Source of the DNA: Halichondria panicea
Taxonomy: Eukaryota; Porifera; Demospongiae; Suberitida; Halichondriidae
Reading direction: 5' to 3'
Length of the DNA stretch: 64,000 bases
Assembly (NCBI RefSeq): GCF_963675165.1
Contig: NC_087382.1
Location: 6,992,315 to 7,056,314, forward strand
Shown one piece after another: positions 43,392 through 54,640 of the stretch. Position 1 is the first letter of the stretch, and each line of letters begins with the position of its first letter. A program made the translations under genes and the position numbers. The notes under the pieces were generated by a model. That model was not told where the DNA came from. It did no database searches and worked only from the letters and a program-made list of their open reading frames with translations.

Positions 43392-46300
43392 ATGGCTCAA
43401 GGAACGACAGACAACAAGTGGTCGATTGATAAGCTGGAAGGCTCGAATTGGTCTACGTGGAAATTCCAGATGAAACACATGTTGCTGGCTAAAGGACTTT
43501 GGAGTCATGTGGATGCCTCAGAAACTATCGGAGAAGAAGCTACTCCAGCCCAGACAGCTGAATTTGAAAGAAGAGCACAAAGGGCATTCTCGTCCATTGT
43601 CATGACAATTGCTACATCCCGGCTCTATTTGATTACTTCATGTGATGGAGCAAAAGATGCCTGGGATACTCTGCGTGATCACTTTGAGCGTGATACACTG
43701 GCCAATAAGTTACTCCTAAAGAAACAATATTTTCGAATGGAAATGGGAGAGAACACGTCAGCTGAAGGTCATTTAAAGCAGATGAAGGAACTGACAGATA
43801 GACTGGCCTCGATTGGAGCTCCTGTCGATGAAGAAGTCCTGTCGATGAAGAAGACCAGGTGGTGACGCTGTTGGGAAGCTTACCTCAGAGTTATTCGTCA
43901 CTAGTGACAGCCTTGGAAGCTCGAGAGAATGTGTCCCTAAGCTATGTGTCCCTAAGCTATGTACAGCAGAGCCTTGTTCATGAAGAGAGCAAACTAAATG
44001 GAGAGTTTAAGCAGCGCGGATCAAACCAAGATACGTCAGCTCTACTGGGAGGACACAAACGAAAGTTTCAGCGTGGCAGAATAACTTGCTATGGCTGTGG
44101 TGAAGAGGGACACATTCGAAGAGACTGTCCAAACCGACCGAGACATAAAGCAAAATCAGCAGGAACATCTCAGTCAGAATCAGACACGGAGGAAACTGGT
44201 GCATTTACAACATCCCAGAGTACGTCCCAGACATCTGTAACCAGTAAGAGATGGCTGATAGACTCAGGGGCAACAAGTCACATGACCAACGCAAAGGAGC
44301 TGCTCACTGACTATGAGGAATTCTCGAAACCTGAGAGTGTGAGCCTCGGAGATGGTCGAACTCTGTGGAAGCTATCGGTGTTGGAAAAGTTGACCTGTCC
44401 ATGCAATTTAAAGTGAGTGATCCTAAAAGGTGTGTAATGTATCAAGTACTCTATGTCCCCAAACTTGCCTGCAACTTGTTTTCAGTAAGAGCAGCCGCAT
44501 CTATAGGAAACTTTCTTAAGTTTGGAAAGTCGAAATGCTGGATCAGAAACTCAAGGGGACGGTTGCTTGGTATGGGCTATCTCGTAGGGAAACTATATCA
44601 ACTGGATTGCAAGACAACAACCCCTGAGTATGCGTCAGTTGCAGCCCGCAATCAGCAGGAAGAGAGTGCCGATCTCTGGCACCAAAGGCTAGGTCATGTG
44701 AACCAGCAGCAGATATACGATTTCGCCTCTCAAGACATTGTGAAGGGAGTAAGAGTCTCGAAGTCCCCAGATATCTCTTTCTGTGAGAGTTGCGTCCAAG
44801 GAAAGATGCAGAGGAAGCCATTTAAACCAATGGGAGAAATTCGCTCAACAAGAAAGTTGGAACGCATACACAGTGATGTGTGTGGTCCCATGCCAACGGA
44901 GTCCTTTGGAGGAAAAAAGTACTTTGTCACGTTCATTGATGACTTCTCAAAGTGTTGCAAAGTTTACTTCATGCGACACAAGTTCAAGGAATACGAAGCA
45001 CTCACAACAAATGAATGTGGTCTAAATATCGGCACACTACGATCGGACAACGGAGGTGAATATGTTTCCAAGGAATTTGAAGCCTACTTGAAGAGCCAAG
45101 GGATTCGACACGAATTAACAACTCCCTACTCACCACAACAAAACGGAGTGGCAGAGAGAATGAACCGCACACTCATGGAAGCTGCTCGGTGTATGATTGC
45201 TCAAGCAAAATTGTCGGATCGTTTTTGGGCAGAGGCAGTTGCTACAGCTGCGTACCTCAGAGATAGGATGCCTAGTCGAGCCTTCAAGATCAAAATCACA
45301 CCATATGAGAGGTGGTACGCACAGAAACCGAAATTGAGCCACATACGAGTTTTTGGTTGTACAGCGTACGCACACATACCAGATTCGCAAAGAAACAAAC
45401 TTGCAAAGAAGGCTGAAAAACGACGGTTTGTAGGATACTGCTCTCAATCCAACGGATACCGACTAATGGACGAAACAACATCTAAAGTTGTCATTCGAAG
45501 AGATGTCGTTTTCAGACTGATTCACTAACTGATTTACAGACCCTAACTTCAGTACGAACGGAAACAGTACCCTGTACTAGTGAAGCTGAAACTGAAGCTG
45601 AATCTGAAGCTGAACCCGAAGCTGAAGAAACCCATCGATACCCTAGTCGACAACGGGCTCAACCAGTGAGGTATGGTCAGGATGAGTACATTAATGCTGC
45701 AATCCTTGAAAACAACCCAGCCTCAGTAGAAGAAGCATTATCAGGTGATGACTCTGAGGGCTGGAAAGCAGCTGCTGATTCCGAATATCAATCTCTGATT
45801 GAAAACAAGACTTGGGATCTTGTAGAACTACCAAGCGGTCGAAAAACTATTGGAAGCAAGTGGGTCTTTAAGAGGAAAGGACGGTGAAGTGGAGCAACTC
45901 AAAGCTCACCTAGTAGCCAAAGGTTACACACAAAAATTTGGTGTAGATTATGATGAAACATTTACACCAGTAGTGCGTTTCACATCAATTCGAGTGTTAC
46001 TAGCACTGGCTGTACAGAAGGACATGCTTGTCCACCAAATGGATGTTGTAACAGCCTTCTTAAACGGCACACTAGAAGAAGAGATATACATGGAGCAACC
46101 GTCCCACTATGTCGAGAAAGGCAAAGAAAAACTAGTCTGCAAGTTAAACAAGTCACTCTATGGACTGAAACAATCTCCACGATGTTGGAACGCTGTGTTT
46201 ACGGAATACATGGAGCAAGCAGGATTTGTTCAAAGCAGCGCTGATTCTTGTGTGTTTGTCCAAACTGAAGAGGATGACCTAAATCGTTGCTGTGTATGTG

Positions 46301-47165
46301 GACGATTTAATCATCTTAACCAAGACACCTGAAAAGATGAAGGAGGTGAAGCAAAGTTTGGAGGGACGCTTTAAGATGGGAAAGCTCCACTACTGCCTTG
46401 GTATTTCCATAGATCACAATGAAGATGGGAAGTGTATACGAATGCATCAGAAGCAGTACATACAGGCAATGCTGGAGAAATTTGGACTGACTCAAGCTAA
46501 TGCAGCCTTGACACCAGCTGATGTAAACGTAATTCTCAAAAAGGACGACGAAACCAGCAAACCAGTTGATTCTATTATTCTATTCAGTATCAGTCACTTG
46601 TAGGAAGTCTACTCTATTGTGCAATTGGTACACGTCCAGAAGTTTAACGGCCGCCAAGAGAATATTGAGGGAACAGCCGATCTAACACTGAAGTATGAGA
46701 AATCGAAGGCCGATGTACTAATGGGGTATTCCGATGCCGATTGGGCTGGAGACCAAGACAATCGTCATTCTACAAGTGGAAACCTGTTCTTGATGGCCGG
46801 AGGGGCAGTTTCATGGATGAGCAAGAAACAATCGATGGTAGCCCTATCCACCGCGGAATCTGAGTATGTCGCTCTTAGTGTTGCCACTCAAGAGGCCGTG
46901 TGGATGAGAAGATTGCTCACAGACTTAGGAGTGTGCCAAAAAGTGCCGACTGCATTGATGGAAGACAATCAAGCAAGAATCCTGTGTCACATGCTAGGAC
47001 GAAGCATATTGACATCAAATTTCACTATGTACGTGAAGCTGTAAAGGAAGGGATCATTTCATTTCATTGACGTATTGTCCGACAGAAAAAATGGTAGCTG
47101 ACTTGCTCACTAAGCCATTGAACCGAATTCGTTTCAAGAGGAAATGGGCATGTCTCAAGAATAAC
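43392..47165 (+). pseudogene. Copia gag-pol, broken
   Basis: Gag starts at 43392 (DNKWSIDKLEGSNWSTWKF). The zinc knuckle CYGCGEEGHIRRDC is at about 44090 and the protease WLIDSGATSHMT at about 44255. The integrase follows (HQRLGHVN, CESCVQGKMQRKPF, DDFSKCCKVYF, LRSDNGGEYVS, NGVAERMNRTL) up to 45528, then reverse transcriptase (QMDVVTAFLNG, LYGLKQSPR, YVDDLIILT) and RNase H (GYSDADWAGD, ALSTAESEYVAL). Integrase before reverse transcriptase is the Copia order. Frames change near 43857 (17-bp tandem duplication), 44400, 45530, 45880, 46300 and 46610. It is non-functional. Confidence 0.93.
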
Positions 47166-47186
47166 AATCGTAAAATTAAGTGGGAG

Positions 47187-47361
47187 TGTTGTTATGTAAT
47201 TATTATGTAATAGAACATTCTAGAATATCTATTTAACCATTGTGTTCGTTTTTATTTTAGCACATGTTCTTACTCCTGATTTTATCTCTTGTGTGCTCAC
47301 TGACTATTATTATCTTGTTGTTGAATAGTCAAATAAACTAGCATAGACCTATATAACAACA
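47187..47361 (+). repeat. 3' LTR of Copia element
   Basis: TGTTGTTATGTAATTATTAT to TATATAACAACA, 175 bp, preceded by the purine tract AAGTGGGAG. Confidence 0.9.
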
Positions 47362-47699
47362 ATTCCCTCATGCAACGGTAAGATGCACATGCTGGAATCA
47401 CATGTAGTTGAATGGCTGAGGGAGTGGAAGGTGGGACTTGGACTCATGGGAGAACCAGGAGCCGAATCAATTCACAATTACTTTAATAATTTGAAGGTGT
47501 CATACCGAAACTGTGTCATACCGAAACATTTCGAGCGATGTTGACAGACTGACTGAGGTGCATAAACATTTCGAGCGATGTTGACAGACTGAGGTGCATG
47601 ATGAAGCAGCACTTTGTGCACATCGCACCCTCTAATGTCGCGTGCAGACCACCACCTGTGAAAAGGCGAAAGATTAACGAGACTTGATTCTACCTTTAT

Positions 47700-48130
47700 T
47701 TCTACCTGTATTGTGAAAAGATATTATGGACTACAGCAGACACTATGTCTAAAAAGTGTCATTTTCAACCGGTTAAAATTCGCTTAGAAAATAGTTGTTC
47801 ATTCTAACTTACCATCCACACCTACTAGTCTTGCAAAACGTTTCTAGTGACAGTAGTGACAGAAGCGCTTCTTTACTGGAGGACAATCATGTACTTCTAC
47901 AAGCCAATACAGCTTGTGCTGTGATCCGTTAATTTTTATGAAAATGGTATCTAAGGAAAGCATATGCTCTAGACTTCCTGCAGAGTCACATTTTTCACAT
48001 ACTTAGGCCACAATGGGATGCTCTAAAACAGCCCCCAACTTCCACTGGTTTGTGGTTTGGTGGTTTGGTGGAATGTATTATCTTGTCATAATCATGTACT
48101 ACATCCTGATAAACTAAGTGGTGAATTTTC
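47700..48130. other. No gene seen (3' flank of the RAG1-N-like gene)
   Basis: Noncoding, AT-rich sequence between the stop of the RAG1-N-like gene and the resumption of the piggyBac derivative. It contains short duplications (GTGACAGTA; TGGTTTGG repeated near 48050). Confidence 0.5.
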
Positions 48131-48839
48131 ATTGTTGTGAAACAGCGGTGAGGAGAGGGCTCACTGTGTGACACTGGGTAAGTATAGTATAGCTAGAATA
48201 TCAGTAGTAGCTAAAATAGCACAGTCTTTATGTGAGCTTGTAAATTTCATAGATCGCCCCACCTTCTCTCTGATGTCAACAATATCAGGGTGGACCGTCT
48301 GATGGAAGTGGGTCACTGTCCAACGATGACGGTTCCTGATGACAAAAGTGTGTCATCGGGTGATGGACTGTCCGGCGACGATGAAAGTTTTACCATATTG
48401 CTCTTTGTAGTTCTAAAGAGATACCTGGTATCATACTCACACTAGCTGTGCAATGATACCTGGTGACAATAGGGCTGATGGTTATACAATGTAGGCGATG
48501 GTACACCTTATCAAAACAACCAAATGATACCCACGTCTTGGGTAGTAATACATGTACGTATTGTACTTCAAATTGATATATCTTAGGATTCATATGATGT
48601 GAAAATCAAGCCAGCCATAATTATGATAGGCTGATCAAAATTTTTGGACTGCTGGCCGGGCATTTATGATAAAAACAGGTGGGCATAATAACCGTGGTTG
48701 CTATGGCAACACATGTTGCACCATTTTATACCTTGTTGTATGGGCATTCTATTGGTATATGGTTGCTAGGCATTTTATTGCTCTGGAAACCCGATACACT
48801 TCACAAGAATCCGACGGTTAAAGGGTTAAGCTTCTTAGG

Positions 48840-50400
48840 TCTTAGTGTGGCTAGAAATTAAGTATAAATAATTATACTCGCCTTCCTTACTACATGTGTA
48901 TAGATTGCTGCTACATAGTTTGCTGTTAAATTGTCTTTTTTTTTCTTCAGTTGAGTATGCCTCTCAGAAAGAAAGGAAAGCGTTCATTCGGCGAAAAAGG
49001 GTGACAGGCGAAAAAGGGACACAAAGCAATGCCATTCTACAAATACAGAACCCTTCATTGCAGTCACTAGCTTTACCAAATGGTTGGGAGCGTCTTCCTG
49101 GTAACACCACACAAAATTGATGGAGAAGGATACACCAGTGCAAGTGAAGATGTCCATTCTTGTGAATGAAGATTTTACCTGGTAGCAAGCAGCTGGTTTC
49201 TTCGAGTAATCTGCTCAAAGACATAAGATAAGCTCAAATCTTCATTCTTTTGAAGCACTGCTTCATCTGATAAGAGTGCTCGACATGAGTGCGCTGCTGT
49301 TTGTCCTGGAAATCGACAGTTTTGCAGCAATAAAAGAGGTGGCAGTGTACGTGGGTGTGGGGAAGACAAGGCGCTCATTGAGCACGCCCCAGTGGTTGAT
49401 GGGCCAAATATAACAGTGAGACGAAAAGACTGCGATTTGTTGTGTAGCCGTATTAGTGCAAACCCTACACGATGTTCAAACTGTCAGGAATTTCGGTGTA
49501 CACTTAGGAGGTCTGTTTCTAGGTTAAATCGGTCACTCCGTATCGCTTCTGGTAGTCGCACCAACTACAAGTCACTCGACCCTCAAGAGAAAAACCGTGG
49601 CGGTACTAGAGGAAGAATCTATTTCTCTCCACCCGGAGGAGTGTTCTGATGTCACCGATATAATATCGCCCGCTTTACACAAGACGTTTGCTCCAGACTC
49701 TTCCCAGTACATCTTTTGGGAACAGCAACAGCAGTACAATGTGTTGAAATGTACAATGTGTTGAAAGAAAAACGCATGGCTCATCCGCTTTGCTGTGCGT
49801 GAGTCAGGCATGATCGCTTTGCCTTCGGAAAGAACACTGTATGATTACACCCACTGGGTCAAACCACACACAGGTGTTCAGTATGAGTTTGTGGAGCGCC
49901 TGAAGTCCCAACTGAGCGGCCTCATAACATTGCTTTGAGTATGGAGATTGAGTGGAGATTTTAAGAACGAATTAGTTTTCAATAAGCACACCGGTAGTCT
50001 AACTGGCTTTGTAGACTTGGGGTCGGCGAACGAAGATATCGAAAGGTGATTCTCAAACACCTACGGTCAGGAAACTAGGCATTCGTCTTCATGGCTAGAT
50101 CACTATTTCAGCGCAAGTTTGTCAGGTACAGATATGTACACACACACTCGTATATTTATTGACACATTGTTAGTCCATATCGTGCCCAGCTTTTTTCCTC
50201 AGCTGAAAAGATCTTCCTAATGGCCTGGGAGGTGATTGAAGCTCTTAAACTATATGATGTACCTCTGACAAGCGATGGAGCACAACAGATTTTACCGGCT
50301 CTGTAAACCTAAAGGTCTGCCATACAAAACGGATACCAACAAGGAAGTGAGCTGTACTTCTTTTGCGATGTCTTCAGCCACTCCAAGAGCCGGGTGTGTA
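48840..50400 (+). pseudogene. P-element-like (THAP-type) transposase pseudogene
   Basis: Fragments in several frames: MPLRKKGKRSFGEKGDRRKR near 48958; RCSNCQEFRCTLRRSVSRLN near 49470; FWEQQQQYNVLK near 49718; AVRESGMIALPSERTLYDYT then HWVKPHTGVQYEF near 49795-49890; LVFNKHTGSLTGFVDLGSAN near 49975; and a DGAQQ...YRLCKPKGLPYKTD stretch near 50275-50330. The LPSxRTLxDYTH box and the LTGFVDLG box are typical of P-like transposases abundant in cnidarians and sponges. Stops and small duplications are frequent. Assignment is by motif memory. Confidence 0.6.
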
Positions 50401-50614
50401 CATAATCTAATCTATATTTTCGTGGACTTAATTTTCGTGTAGGATTGCTAACCCACGAAATCAGCGAACATTTCGCACTATGCGGTGCCCTACGTTATGC
50501 TTTATCTACACGTGTCGTATATGCTACTACAGTGTGACAGTGAATGACAGTGAACAAAGGCAGCGGCTGAGCCTGTATGTTGACGTGACTCTACTGAGCC
50601 AAATACGGGTACAC

Positions 50615-50770
50615 GGGTACACAAGTACGACTACTGTTCTCTGTTCTTATGCCATAGGAAAAAGCAGTCTTTAGTAATGGCAGAGCCACACTGGGTACAC
50701 AAGTACGACTACTGTTCTCTGTTCTTATGCCATAGGAAAAAGCAGTCTTTAGTAATGGCAGAGCCACACT
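50615..50770. repeat. 78-bp exact tandem duplication
   Basis: GGGTACACAAGTACGACTAC to CAGAGCCACACT occurs twice head to tail (50615-50692, 50693-50770) with no visible difference. It lies at the edge of the piggyBac gene and produces a repeated peptide, so it is recent or an assembly effect. Confidence 0.9.
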
Positions 50771-51678
50771 CCACATTCTTGGCAAAACCATGTCGTGTCA
50801 GTTCGGTCCTATGTATTGACGGACATGGACCACTCGAATCTTTTACGGGGAAGTTGGAGAGGAACAATCGCACCACCATAACGACCTCCGACTGCAATAT
50901 GAAGATTCTAGGCCGCGGAACTCCTTGAAATTTAATTTTGGTTTTGGGTGGCTACATCAAACAAAGCTACATCAAACAAAAAGAAACTTTCTGTAGTAGC
51001 CCCTGAGCTGGTCACCCCTGTCAACTCCGTGCTGGTTGTACGACGGCACATCAGCGGAACCTATAGCTGTGGGCTGTGTTGTCATGGAGAGGAAATTCAC
51101 GATTTTATCTTTCCAGGCGGTTGCTGTCACGGGGGCCCTTCTGGACTGTCCCTCTGTGTAAAGGTAACGTAGCATTATTAGTGGTTGTGTGAGTGTGCAT
51201 GTTGCATGGGTGTGTGAGTGTATGTGGGTGTGTGTGTAATTATTTTGGGGAAGCTTTTTTCAATGCAGGAGGAAAATCTTTCCCATTGACGTTGGTGAAG
51301 AAGTTGTCAAAGTAGACGTGGTGAACCCGCTTGTCAATTTCTTCACCACGTGTTCTCCAACGTATTTCCTGCTTCACGACTGAAGTACCCATTGGGTCCC
51401 AGTACCCATATCGGCATATACTGCTTGAGAGCGGACCGACCTGTACCCAGCCGATCAATGAGCAAAGTGCAGGTACCGAGAGATTTCCCTGAAGCGCCTC
51501 CTTGTCGTGATGGGGGCGTAGTGCGTAAGAGGGTCTCTACTCCAATAGTCGTTCAGAGATGGTAAGTGGACAATAAAATACAAGAATACAAAAACTCCAA
51601 TAAGCTTCCAATTCTTCAGTCTTCCATTTATCGTACTTGTCATCACTCCCTGGCGTATCTATTGCTCTCAGCCATTAA

Positions 51679-52504
51679 CCCTTTAACCGTCGGATTCTTA
51701 ATTAACAGTGAAGTGAAATGTCTCTATCGCGTTTCCAGTTTCCAGAGCAACTAGCAACTATATACCAATAGAATGCCCATACAACAAGGAATAAAATGGT
51801 GTTGCCATAGCAACCACGGTTATTGCGCCCACCCGTTTTTATCATTTTAAATGCGGTGAGATAAAATCCAAAAATTTTTTTTCATGGATCTGCCTATCAT
51901 ATGCTTGACTAAGCTTGATTTTCACATCATATGAAGTGCTAAGACATATCTTGACATCAGAGAGAAGGTGGGGGTCGGTGAACGATCTATGAAATTATTT
52001 TAGCTATACTATACTTACACTACTGATATTCTAGCTATACTATACTACTTTATACTATACTACTATACTACTTACTAGAGTCACAGTGAGCCCTCTCCTG
52101 GTCTTTCACCGTCCTGGTCCATAGCTAGCGTCTAGGTCCATGTCATGCATGTCATCAGTCCCAGACAGTTCATCAGCGTCTGGCATAAACCTGGTAGCCT
52201 TTGGGAGGTATCCTACTATCCCTGTCATCACCAGAGGAGACATCGCCATTGCTGTCCTCAAGCTGTTCAAGCACATCGGCACAAGTAAACAATCTAGCCA
52301 TAGCTTCGTGCGGTAAGATGCTAATGAAATTTTAACATAGCAACGTGGCTTGGAAAATTCTAGACTAAATTGCACGTGATTCTACAGCTCTTCCTCTATA
52401 CAGGGATGTCTATACAGGGATGTGCGTAGTTCGAGCTACTTCCTAAGTATCGCAGAATTAGAATTTCGCAAAAAAGTCGATCGTGGCCCGTGGCGGTTAA
52501 AGGG
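51679..52504 (-). mobile_element. piggyBac-type deletion derivative P2 with TTAA flanks
   Basis: The ends CCCTTTAACCGTCGGATTCT (51679) and CGGTTAAAGGG (to 52504) share an 11-bp inverted terminus, flanked by TTAA at 51675-51678 and 52505-52508. The 826-bp body keeps the first coding exon (52299 downward, MARLFTCADVLEQLEDSNG then DVSSGDDRD) and a 3' noncoding end containing GGTTGCTATGGCAACA (inverse). It matches P1 throughout. Confidence 0.88.
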
Positions 52505-52880
52505 TTAAGAGGTAAAAAATGTGTAGCGGGCAATCAGAGATATCGGACCGGTCAGGGATGTAAAGGTGACAGTCTCAGACTGTTTTTATATAATATTATT
52601 TGTTATGAGCCTCTTCTGATGTTATTTTACCTGGAGGCGGTGGTGGTGGTTGAGAGGGAGGGGGTGGCTGGTGTGGTGGTTGAGGTTGGGGTGGTGGCCT
52701 GAGTCATCTAAATAATAAGAACAGTGCTTCTATGATTGTATCAATATGATTATTCGTCGTTGTCCGACTCAAGGTCTGAAAATTCATAGTCGCTACCTTA
52801 GGTTCTTCTGGGTCCTCCTCATCAAGATTCATCATCGGACAAGATATTGCCAAGTACCTCCTCGTTGGTCAAGTTTTAGA

Positions 52881-54260
52881 TAGTTTGAATTAATTTACAT
52901 GTATTTTGTTGTATTTAATAATTATTCAAACCGTTTTTGTGCAAAATTTTTATGTGTTACCCCCATGCAATGCTTAGTCTACAGCTCGGCCGTTTGCAGT
53001 GCTGAGGCCTCCTCCTTTCGAGATCTTGCAAAAAGAAGGCGTTCAACTACAACTGCCGCAAAAATGCGTCATAGTGACATGACGCATTTATGCGTCTGCG
53101 GCGTATAATCGGTCTGTATAATCGGTCTTCCGAATATTGACTTGAAAAACTACAACCCACATCACGCACGCACGTCTACGAATGCATTTCGATGGAAATG
53201 CAGAATGTAGCTAATAAACGCCGCTCTTAAACTGTGGCACGCTCTTGAACTGTGGCCCCTCTTGAATTGTAGCCAGCAAAATGAAACATTTAGCAAGCAT
53301 ATACGGTACGTAACTTTTTTTGTATCTTTGATATTTCCATCAAACGTTTCCATCGAACGTTAGTACTCTTGTTCTGCTTCAGCCCCTACATTGTTACTTT
53401 TCACAAAAGTTTCGATCGTGGTTCCAATGTTAGGAAACTGTTCAATTTGTTACTTTTGCTCAGCTAATCTGCGACGTACTTGCCTCTGAATGGACATACA
53501 CTTTTAAAGAATCATCAAAAATATTGCATCTGCGCTTTCTGTGACTATTTACCTGTCGCTGTTTGACCAAGAGTTGTATTGAATATCTGTATTAATTTGT
53601 CTTTCCTCTTTCTGATCAAGTTGAAGGTCCTGTACACACGTTGCTATGTTTTCAGAAACCACATCTGCTGCAAATTTGAAAGTAATTAAAATCTAATGGT
53701 GCAGTTTTTTCTTCAATGGCATTTTTTTCTTCAATGACATTTCAGAGTCTGACTCTGAAGAATTCTCGTAAGTAGCTTTTTCTTTCGTTCTGGCTAGTTT
53801 TTCCATTTCTTGATAAATACAGCACTCTCAACGTCAAGATAATCCAGAGGACTTGCATACCTAAGTGCTCACGATCAGATCCTCACGATCAGATTCACAC
53901 AGTTTAAGTAACGACTTCAACATTTTCTTATCCATATTCGAAGCAGAAACCGTTACCTGCTCTGGTATAGTCCACAGACTGGTGATACTGTACTAAAATA
54001 CGCTTTAGTTTGTCATCAAAAGTCCTGCATAAACTTGAACTCTGCCATGAGAAAGTCTTTGTGAAGTACTAACAACATAGCTACGTACATGTAGCTAGCT
54101 GCTAGTAATAATTTTGTGCTAGAGTCAAAGTGCTAGAGTCAAAGTTCACTGAGGCTACTATTTGAGAGCGGCTGCTAGCAAGGGAGGCTTTATCAAGGGA
54201 GGCTTTATACAAGAGCGGAATAGCGGCCTCTGATCGAGCATATACGGTATGTCAATAAAG
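52881..54260. other. Decayed region, no gene assigned
   Basis: It contains GCATATACGGTA(C/T)GT twice in direct order (53298 and 54238), a three-fold CTTGAACTGTGGC-type repeat near 53225-53275, CCGCTCTT near 53220 opposite AGAGCGG near 54158 and 54214, and short tandem duplications at 54120 and 54180. This could be one decayed element of about 1 kb, but I see no convincing inverted ends or coding sequence. Confidence 0.35.
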
Positions 54261-54264
54261 AATC

Positions 54265-54640
54265 ATCTGGAAAAGGAATACAAGACCAAATTTTCATATG
54301 GCACAGTTGTCCAACTTTGTGTCTCTGCTATGCGTTATAATCTGCTATGCGTTATAAAGGGGTAACATCAAGACGTGCACGTAAAGGATTTCAACTAAGG
54401 TTCAATCCAGACGGTCCAAGGTTTAGACTATATTCAGCTGCTCCAACATGACAATAGTACCAATAGTACCAACATGACAATAGTAAATACATCAGGTTAC
54501 CGCCTAGACACTTTGGTGAAACCCGGTAGTACTAGGAGATGACCTCCAAGAACTAAAACATAAAACACCTTTGCGCTGGTGTTGTAATTAAAAAGCAGCC
54601 CAGCCTCAGATTTCAAGATGGTATTGGAAAAACATTTTAG
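54265..54640 (+). pseudogene. Unrecognised coding fragment (RRARKGFQLRFNPDG)
   Basis: Pieces on the plus strand read NHLEKEYKTKFSYGTVVQLC, VTSRRARKGFQLRFNPDG and SGYRLDTLVKPGSTR, with stops and duplicated 12-17-bp blocks (CTGCTATGCGTTATAA twice). The peptides are clearly non-random, and similar phrases occur in my memory of cnidarian hypothetical proteins, but I cannot name a family or function. Confidence 0.4.

Larger units (their letters stand above)
43126..47361 (+). mobile_element. Copia-type LTR retrotransposon with ATTCC duplication
   Basis: It is flanked by ATTCC at 43121-43125 and 47362-47366, and both LTRs are TGTTG...CAACA. It interrupts the RAG1-N-like gene between FMNFYRQQFP and KMHMLESH. 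The two LTRs differ by indels and substitutions, so this insertion is older than Gypsy-2. Confidence 0.95.
40423..47687 (+). pseudogene. RAG1-N-terminus-like transposon gene (N-RAG-TP type), split by Copia
   Basis: The first exon (40423-40746) has the cysteine pattern of the RAG1 N-terminal domain: C8-C11 (HCRVCG), C56-C59 (YCHSC), W82, H85 and C90-C93. A RING-like segment follows in another frame (FDCPICMEIVDKPVELK, near 40840). Later pieces match a transposase core: WVKLGG, GGSFKMTFQICNVSHPNSTE, GDYEFLC near 42090, PPGLHITLG near 42355, then FMNFYRQQFP just before the Copia insertion. Coding resumes at 47367 with KMHMLESHVVEWLREW and GAESIHNYFNNLK and ends PPPVKRRKINET at 47687. Introns, tandem duplications and stops break it. 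N-RAG-TP elements are known from molluscs, cnidarians and other animals. Confidence 0.75.
40030..48825 (+). mobile_element. piggyBac-type deletion derivative P1 (host of the RAG1-N-like insertion)
   Basis: The left end CCTTTAACCGCCACGAGCC (about 40030) and right end CCGACGGTTAAAGGG (to 48825, followed by TTAA) share the terminal CCCTTTAACCG. The parts 40030-40260 and about 48130-48825 are collinear with the intact 826-bp derivative P2 (51679-52504, opposite strand), so about 7.9 kb was inserted. The start of a protein, MARLFTCADVLEQLEDSNG, is read at 40183. The left flank is TTAC instead of TTAA, presumably mutated. Confidence 0.7.
50400..52880 (-). pseudogene. piggyBac transposase pieces
   Basis: Minus-strand pieces, 5' to 3': an acidic N-terminus near 52860-52740 (LTNEEVLGNILSDDES, GSDYEFSDLESDNDE), a proline-rich stretch near 52690-52630, then 51646-51455 (VHLPSLNDYWSRDPLTHYAP, RRRFREISRYLHF), 51458-51240 (VHHVYFDNFFTNVN, with the second catalytic Asp) and 51175-50972 (WKDKIVNFLS with the third Asp; VPSYNQHGVDRGDQLRGYYR). 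The gene is split by the P2 derivative at TTAA (51675-51678). Downstream, a cysteine-containing stretch is disturbed by the 78-bp duplication at 50615-50770. The termini of the autonomous element are not found. Confidence 0.75.

Noticed and set aside
52899-53108. Possible short gene near 53 kb
   Set aside because: There is no domain, the composition is ordinary, and the region lies between decayed elements.
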